A stretch of 64,000 nucleotides of DNA. Source: Iodobacter arcticus. GTDB lineage: Bacteria > Pseudomonadota > Gammaproteobacteria > Burkholderiales > Chitinibacteraceae. Location of the stretch: contig NZ_JBHTBQ010000031.1 of assembly GCF_042664895.1 (NCBI RefSeq), forward strand, positions 1 through 64,000. The letters are read 5' to 3'. The position numbers were made by a program, and so were the translations under genes. Positions 59,775-64,000 of the stretch are shown here, piece by piece (the stretch's first letter is position 1; each line of letters starts with the position of its first letter). The notes below the pieces were generated by a model. It made no database searches and had not been told where the DNA came from. It saw only the letters and a program-made list of their open reading frames with translations.

Positions 59775-60419
59775 TCAATTGATCATGGGTTGCTCACGTC
59801 GTAATTGCTGAAAACGCAGTGCCAATTCATCGCATTGCGCCGGTGTTGCCCCCGCATATTCACGCACCCAAGAGCAGAAAAATACCTCAAATGGGGTGAA
59901 GTAATCGCCGCCGCGTATGCTGCGTAGGGTGTTATTTGTTTTCATATCAAAATTAGCCGCTTCATCTTGTGGATTGGGTAGGCAGCCATTGGTATGAAAG
60001 GCCAGCTCACAGGCCCATGCCACATCGTTGATATGCGTTTGCACGCTACGATCAATGCCAGAGGTAAAGCTGTATCGGTCACGTTTTAGTATCTGAGTAA
60101 TCGCAGCAGTCGCACCTACGTCAGATAGCCAGCTCACATCCTCATTAATCCACAGCAGCAAATTCACCATCCGCTCATAAAACTGCTTCAACAGCGTATC
60201 GCCATCGCCTTTTTTAATGCCCCAGAACACCATAGCAAAGCGCGTTTCACGCTCCATCACGATAAATACATTATGGCGGGCCACTTTGATAGCGTGTAGC
60301 TGCCATGTCCATGGGCTAGCCGCTTCGGGCGCGGGAGTCGCCTCCAGCCATGATTCAACCTTACCCTTGCGGCGTGTTTCCAGCGCTTCTGCGGCTGCTT
60401 TTGAACAATAAAACTGCAT
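59775..60419 (-). CDS. Hypothetical protein, DUF6933-like
   Basis: The 214 residues start MQFYCSKAAAEAL. Then come WTWQLHAIKVARHNVFIVME and RETRFAMVFWGIKKGDGDTL, a layout I associate with DUF6933 proteins (CTKKL start, then an H...R.N.....T.F...F strand-loop). The C-terminal part has DMKTNNTLRSIRGGDYFTP. No signal peptide or membrane helix. Function unknown; the family call is tentative. Confidence 0.5.
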   Translation of the reverse strand: MQFYCSKAAAEALETRRKGKVESWLEATPAPEAASPWTWQLHAIKVARHNVFIVMERETRFAMVFWGIKKGDGDTLLKQFYERMVNLLLWINEDVSWLSDVGATAAITQILKRDRYSFTSGIDRSVQTHINDVAWACELAFHTNGCLPNPQDEAANFDMKTNNTLRSIRGGDYFTPFEVFFCSWVREYAGATPAQCDELALRFQQLRREQPMIN

Positions 60420-60604
60420 GTATAACTCCTCCTTTCCTAAAAACGACTCAAGCTTAACTTCAGTTTACGGTATTGATTTTATCAAGATAAGTTACGAGTC
60501 TATTTTTCTTTAAAAAGCTCATTAGGGTAAAGCCGCAAAGAGCGGCTTTGTTGAGGAAATTAGTTGAGGAGTAAGCCACCCAAGTGGTGTGCGATAGACG
60601 AAAA

Positions 60605-60635
60605 AAGCCCCGCAATCGTTAGATTTGCGGGGCTT
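60605..60635 (-). terminator. Terminator after tRNA-Met
   Basis: AAGCCCCGCAA and TTGCGGGGCTT form a perfect 11-bp stem around a 9-base loop; on the minus strand it is followed by TTTT. It ends the tRNA transcript. Confidence 0.88.
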
Positions 60636-60664
60636 CTCTCTCTGGCGCTAACCAGAGAAGTATC

Positions 60665-60741
60665 TGGTGGCTATGGCGGGACTCGAACCTGCGACCCCAG
60701 CATTATGAGTGCTGTGCTCTAACCAACTGAGCTACATAGCC
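60665..60741 (-). tRNA. tRNA-Met (anticodon CAT)
   Basis: A 77-base cloverleaf including encoded CCA: acceptor GGCTATG paired with CATAGCC, D arm AGCTCAGTTGGTTAGAGC, anticodon stem CAGCA/TGCTG around CTCATAA, and T arm GCAGGTTCGAGTCCCGC. Close similarity to E. coli elongator tRNA-Met. A CAT anticodon could also be a lysidine-modified Ile tRNA, but the body fits Met. Confidence 0.93.
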
Positions 60742-60819
60742 TTAAAGAGGGACGCATTATGGTTTCTTTTATTTTAGCTGTCAACACCGTTTATGAGAAT
60801 TTGGCGATATTTTGTTGTT

Positions 60820-62160
60820 TTATTTTTTTGTGCTTTGCGGCGAGGTGGGGGCTTTGGTGATGGCTCTGCTGATAGCGGATTGAATTTGTTCAAAATTAAA
60901 TGGTTTTGCGATGAAATCATCCATGCCTGCTTCAAGGCAGGCAGAGCGATCATCGATAAGTGAATTTGCGGTGAGGGCGATGATCCATGGCTGTCCATAG
61001 CATTCTGGTTGTGCGCGTATGGCTCGGCAGGCGCTTAGTCCGTCCAGAACGGGCATGGATAAATCCATTAACACAACTGGGAAACGAATGATTTTTAGTA
61101 TTTGCAGCGCCGCTTCGCCGTTGTCCACCACGGTGGCGCGTGCACCAGCTTGCTCAATACAGCGCTGGGCTACAAATTGGTTGACGGCGTTGTCTTCTGC
61201 AATGAGTACATGTAAATCAGAAGGCAATTGGGTGGGGGCGGTTTTGCCTGAGCGGAGAGGCGTGGCGCTTTCGCTGCTTTGCAGCGGTAAATGGATTAAA
61301 AAAACGCTGCCGGATCCGTATTCGCTTGTTAGCTGGATATCGCCGCCCATGAGTTCGATGATGCGCGAGACAATCGCCAGCCCTAGGCCGGTGCCTCCGT
61401 ATTGGCGGGTGATCGTGCTATCGGCTTGTGAGAAGGGTTTAAATAATGTGGTGAGCTGTTCTTGCCTGATGCCTATACCGCTATCGCTAACCTTGAGCGT
61501 GAGCGTTTTTTGTGATTGCTCTGCATGGATGGAAACGTAGCCGTGGGTGGTAAATTTTATTGCGTTGCCTAAGAGGTTTTGTAAAATTTGCCTTAGGCGT
61601 AGCGGGTCGCTTTTGATCCACTGCCCTACATTGCTGTTTATTTCTAATGTGAGTGATAGTTGTTTTTTGCTGGCGATAGGGTGGTAGAGCTTTACGATGT
61701 CGTGCAGTAATTCTGGCAGGTTAACTGGGGTGGATTCCAGCGTCATTTGGCTGGCTTCTAGTTTGGAGTAATCCAGAATCTCGTTAATGAGCGTTAAAAG
61801 GGAATCGCCGCAGCGGCTGAGTGTGGCCAGCATACTGGCTTGCTCTTCGTTAAGCGGGCTGTGTTCCAATAATTGAGCAATGCCCAAAATGCCATTAAGC
61901 GGCGTGCGAATTTCGTGGCCCATGATGGCCAAAAAGCTACTTTTGGCCCGCGTGGCTGCCTGGCTGGCCTCAAGGGCGGCTTCAAGCTGCTCTGTTCTTT
62001 GTGCTACCCGTGCTTCCAGCTGATCGGCTAGTCGTTGCAAGGCTTGGTTGGCAGTGTAGAGATCTAGGCTTTTGGCTTCGAGCAGCGCTTCGGCTTCTTT
62101 GCGGGCCAACCTTTCTCTTTGGTTGCGTTTTTGTAGCCGCTGAAGTTCTTGTTCATCCAT
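60820..62160 (-). CDS. Hybrid sensor histidine kinase/response regulator paired with H-NOX
   Basis: The 446 residues have no membrane helix. Order: N-terminal coiled coil (about 1-75), HisKA with phospho-acceptor His82 in FLAIMGHEIRTPLNGILG, HATPase with LRQILQNLLGNAIKF, DSGIGI and GGTGLGLAI, then a receiver domain (HVLIAEDNAVNQF, VVLMDLSMPVLDG with acceptor Asp, ALTAN, KPF). The ATG overlaps the H-NOX stop by 8 bases. This is the HnoK-type arrangement, where a soluble kinase is inhibited by NO-bound H-NOX. Confidence 0.92.
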   Translation of the reverse strand: MDEQELQRLQKRNQRERLARKEAEALLEAKSLDLYTANQALQRLADQLEARVAQRTEQLEAALEASQAATRAKSSFLAIMGHEIRTPLNGILGIAQLLEHSPLNEEQASMLATLSRCGDSLLTLINEILDYSKLEASQMTLESTPVNLPELLHDIVKLYHPIASKKQLSLTLEINSNVGQWIKSDPLRLRQILQNLLGNAIKFTTHGYVSIHAEQSQKTLTLKVSDSGIGIRQEQLTTLFKPFSQADSTITRQYGGTGLGLAIVSRIIELMGGDIQLTSEYGSGSVFLIHLPLQSSESATPLRSGKTAPTQLPSDLHVLIAEDNAVNQFVAQRCIEQAGARATVVDNGEAALQILKIIRFPVVLMDLSMPVLDGLSACRAIRAQPECYGQPWIIALTANSLIDDRSACLEAGMDDFIAKPFNFEQIQSAISRAITKAPTSPQSTKK

Positions 62161-62686
62161 GGCGGCTTAATTTAAAAAGATCGTAATCAGCGTGCTTTTC
62201 TGTGTCTAAAGTAATGGGCTGGCCAAAATAGCGGATACAGCCTGTGAGCAGGCCTTGGGCAAAGTCGCCCATTTTTCGTGGTGAATTGTATTTGAGGGTG
62301 AGGGCGTTTGGGCTTAAGCGTTCGGCGCTAAAGTGGGGTAGCTCCGCATCGGGATAAAGCTTCAGCACTTCGGCATGAATAATTTGCTCTATGCCTTGTA
62401 AAAAATCTAAAGGGTCTTGTGCATCGGTAAAAAACGAGGGGTAGAGTGCTACAAAACGGCCAAACAGATGCTCGCCAAAAATCTGTAAGAGCTTAGCGAC
62501 GGGTAATTGGGATTTCTCGCTTAGCGCGTTGACTAGGCTGATGATTTCGCTGTGCTGATAAGTGCCCACCGCCGTATAAATACCGCCGGATGGCAAATCA
62601 GTTTCATCCAGCAACTGATCTGCCATTGCATCGCCCCAGGTTTGCTCAACAAGCTCTAGAAACTCAGTAAAAATAATACCTTTCAT
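62153..62686 (-). CDS. H-NOX heme nitric-oxide sensor
   Basis: The 177 residues match the HNOB fold: MKGIIFTEFLELVEQTWGDA, the proximal heme ligand His104 in IIHAEVLKLYPDAELP, and the heme-propionate motif Y-x-S-x-R as YNSPR (133-137). Soluble. Its stop overlaps the start of the histidine kinase gene, so the two should form an NO-signalling pair that governs biofilm, motility or c-di-GMP in relatives. ATG 62686 has GGAG upstream; the frame is open to 62716. Confidence 0.92.
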   Translation of the reverse strand: MKGIIFTEFLELVEQTWGDAMADQLLDETDLPSGGIYTAVGTYQHSEIISLVNALSEKSQLPVAKLLQIFGEHLFGRFVALYPSFFTDAQDPLDFLQGIEQIIHAEVLKLYPDAELPHFSAERLSPNALTLKYNSPRKMGDFAQGLLTGCIRYFGQPITLDTEKHADYDLFKLSRHG

Positions 62687-62734
62687 GAGAGGGGCTCCGT
62701 GGTTGCGTCTCCTCAATATAGGGGCAAATTTTAC

Positions 62735-63892
62735 TTAAAGCTCGCCCGAGCGATCACGGCCGCCTAGGCCCGGTACGGTTTTGCCTTGCAGTTCTTTGGA
62801 GAAGGCGATGACTTTAAAAAGCTCGCCCATTTCGGCATTGCTGGTGAGTTTTTGTAGGGCGGTCGACATTCGCAGGTATTCCACGCTGCCGATTTCCATT
62901 TGTGCTGCGCGGTCTAAAATGCCCGCGTCGATCAGGTAACTAGCTTGCGAGGTGTAGCCTTCAAGGCTCAGCCCCGCTTGATCTGCAGCATTATAAATCG
63001 CCGAAAAATCAACGTGACAGGTGATATCCGTTAGACCGGGTAAAAAGAAAGGATCGTGAATGCTGTGGTGGCGATAATGGCCCATCAGCGTGCCCATGCT
63101 GCGCTCTGGGTGATAAAACTCGGAGGCTGGAAAGCCGTAATCAATCAGTAAAATCATGCCAAATTGCAGGCTGGCAGCTAATGCATTAATAAAGCCCTGA
63201 GCTTCCAGCTGGATTTCGGTGGTGTATTGCGGAATATGCGGAAAGCCTTCACAAGCGACTTCTAGCTTTAAATTTTCGATGGTGCGGTGTTCAAAAGCCA
63301 GATCACCATTATTATCAACCACACCACATTGCAGCCAGTTATAGCCGTCAAAACGTACTAGCTCGCAAGGCATGGCGTCGAGCACTTCGTTGCCGACCAT
63401 GACGCCTACAAATTGCTTAGGTAGCTCATCCAGCCAGCGGGTTTTGTGTGCTAGATGTGGTACAAGGGTTTGCAGCGTTTTACGCTGCCGCTCGCGTAAT
63501 TCGCCTGATAGCTCCAGAATAAAGTATTCACTGGGTAGGGCATCAAGACGCTCTAATTCTAGTAAGATTTGTGCGGCAAGCTGTCCAGTACCTGCGCCAA
63601 TTTCTAAGATATCACCACCGCATTCTTGCAATGCATGGGCCAGTGTATTGGCGATGCAGGTGCCAAATAGCGGCGATATTTCTGGAGCGGTAACAAAATC
63701 GCCTGCGCCGCCAAATTTGGCCGCACCGCCGCTGTAATAGCCAAGGCCCGGTGTATACAAGGCCATACGCATGTAGTCGGCAAAAGAAATCCAGCCTCCC
63801 GATTCTTTAATCTGTTGGCGAATATGTAAGATTAAGGCTTGGCTGGCTTGCAGCGCATCAATGGATGGCGTGGGGAGTTGCGGATTAGTCAT
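62735..63892 (-). CDS. MidA-family SAM-dependent methyltransferase
   Basis: The 385 residues match the COG1565/MidA (NDUFAF7-like) family: FADYMRMALYTPGLGYYSGG near the start, DFVTAPEISPLFGTCIA, the SAM motif DILEIGAGTGQLAAQIL (about 93-109), VMVGNEVLDAMPCELVRF, and LLIDYGFPASEFYHPERSMG. Eukaryotic homologues methylate an Arg of a complex I subunit; the bacterial substrate is unknown. ATG 63892 is preferred; the frame is open to 63958. Confidence 0.9.
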   Translation of the reverse strand: MTNPQLPTPSIDALQASQALILHIRQQIKESGGWISFADYMRMALYTPGLGYYSGGAAKFGGAGDFVTAPEISPLFGTCIANTLAHALQECGGDILEIGAGTGQLAAQILLELERLDALPSEYFILELSGELRERQRKTLQTLVPHLAHKTRWLDELPKQFVGVMVGNEVLDAMPCELVRFDGYNWLQCGVVDNNGDLAFEHRTIENLKLEVACEGFPHIPQYTTEIQLEAQGFINALAASLQFGMILLIDYGFPASEFYHPERSMGTLMGHYRHHSIHDPFFLPGLTDITCHVDFSAIYNAADQAGLSLEGYTSQASYLIDAGILDRAAQMEIGSVEYLRMSTALQKLTSNAEMGELFKVIAFSKELQGKTVPGLGGRDRSGEL

Positions 63893-64000
63893 CGGGGCGG
63901 GAAAATCGCGGGCATAAAAACAATATTGTATGGGGCGAGGGAAGAATATGCAGCACAAAGTGGTATTGAATACCGTTGGAGCGGGAAATAGAACGTGGGT

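Overview
The window looks like chromosomal DNA of a free-living, flagellated, type-IV-piliated Gram-negative bacterium, most likely a betaproteobacterium of the order Neisseriales (Chromobacteriaceae/Chitinibacteraceae type, for example Iodobacter-like). The basis is gene content and order: mrcA divergent from pilMNOPQ-aroK-aroB, an ilvBNC/psd/pssA/leuA neighbourhood, and a miaB-phoH-ybeY-corC-lnt cluster. The genus is inferred and was not checked against a database.

Layout. (1) 1-10.0 kb is an accessory type VI secretion (T6SS) island. It holds a truncated VgrG stub, a protein made of nine zinc-ribbon repeats, a full VgrG, a DUF4123 adaptor, and two successive cassettes of a DUF3304-type lipoprotein plus a DUF2235 (Tle1-like) phospholipase. 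The first phospholipase is truncated, the second complete. No sheath or baseplate genes are present, so this is an orphan vgrG/effector island. (2) 10.1-24.8 kb is housekeeping: nnr, a PilZ/YcgR protein, a nucleotidyltransferase-like protein, mrcA, the pilus assembly operon pilMNOPQ, aroK, aroB, a YihY membrane protein, wrbA and a DUF2069 protein. (3) 24.9-34.3 kb carries leuA (with an unusual N-terminal helix-turn-helix extension and operator-like palindromes), pssA, psd, then an interrupted stretch with an Abi/HEPN-type gene, a small membrane protein and a GNAT enzyme, then ilvC, ilvN and ilvB. (4) 34.8-44.6 kb holds an RDD protein, lnt, corC, ybeY, a periplasmic orphan, phoH, a UPF0149 protein and miaB, with gaps full of palindromic repeat elements. 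(5) 45-48.9 kb is a glycerate-use locus (glycerate kinase, GntP permease, CdaR-type regulator). (6) 49.1-53.6 kb is a MacA-MacB-OMF tripartite efflux operon. (7) 53.9-64 kb has a chemoreceptor, a flavoprotein, a large flagellin with a good sigma-28 promoter, a small hypothetical protein, tRNA-Met, an H-NOX/hybrid histidine kinase pair and a MidA-family methyltransferase.

How the parts relate: flagellin, chemoreceptor, PilZ protein and pilus operon all serve motility and surface behaviour. leuA and ilvBNC make branched-chain amino acids, and psd/pssA make phosphatidylethanolamine. lnt, mrcA and corC belong to the envelope, and ybeY, phoH and miaB to RNA metabolism. Most notable are the mosaic duplicated effector/immunity cassettes, the zinc-ribbon array behind a vgrG stub, the HTH-leuA fusion with ATTAGAC/GTCTAAT palindromes, and a family of MITE-like elements that share terminal motifs but carry exchangeable hairpin cores. 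No CRISPR array, rRNA, integrase or intact transposase gene was seen.
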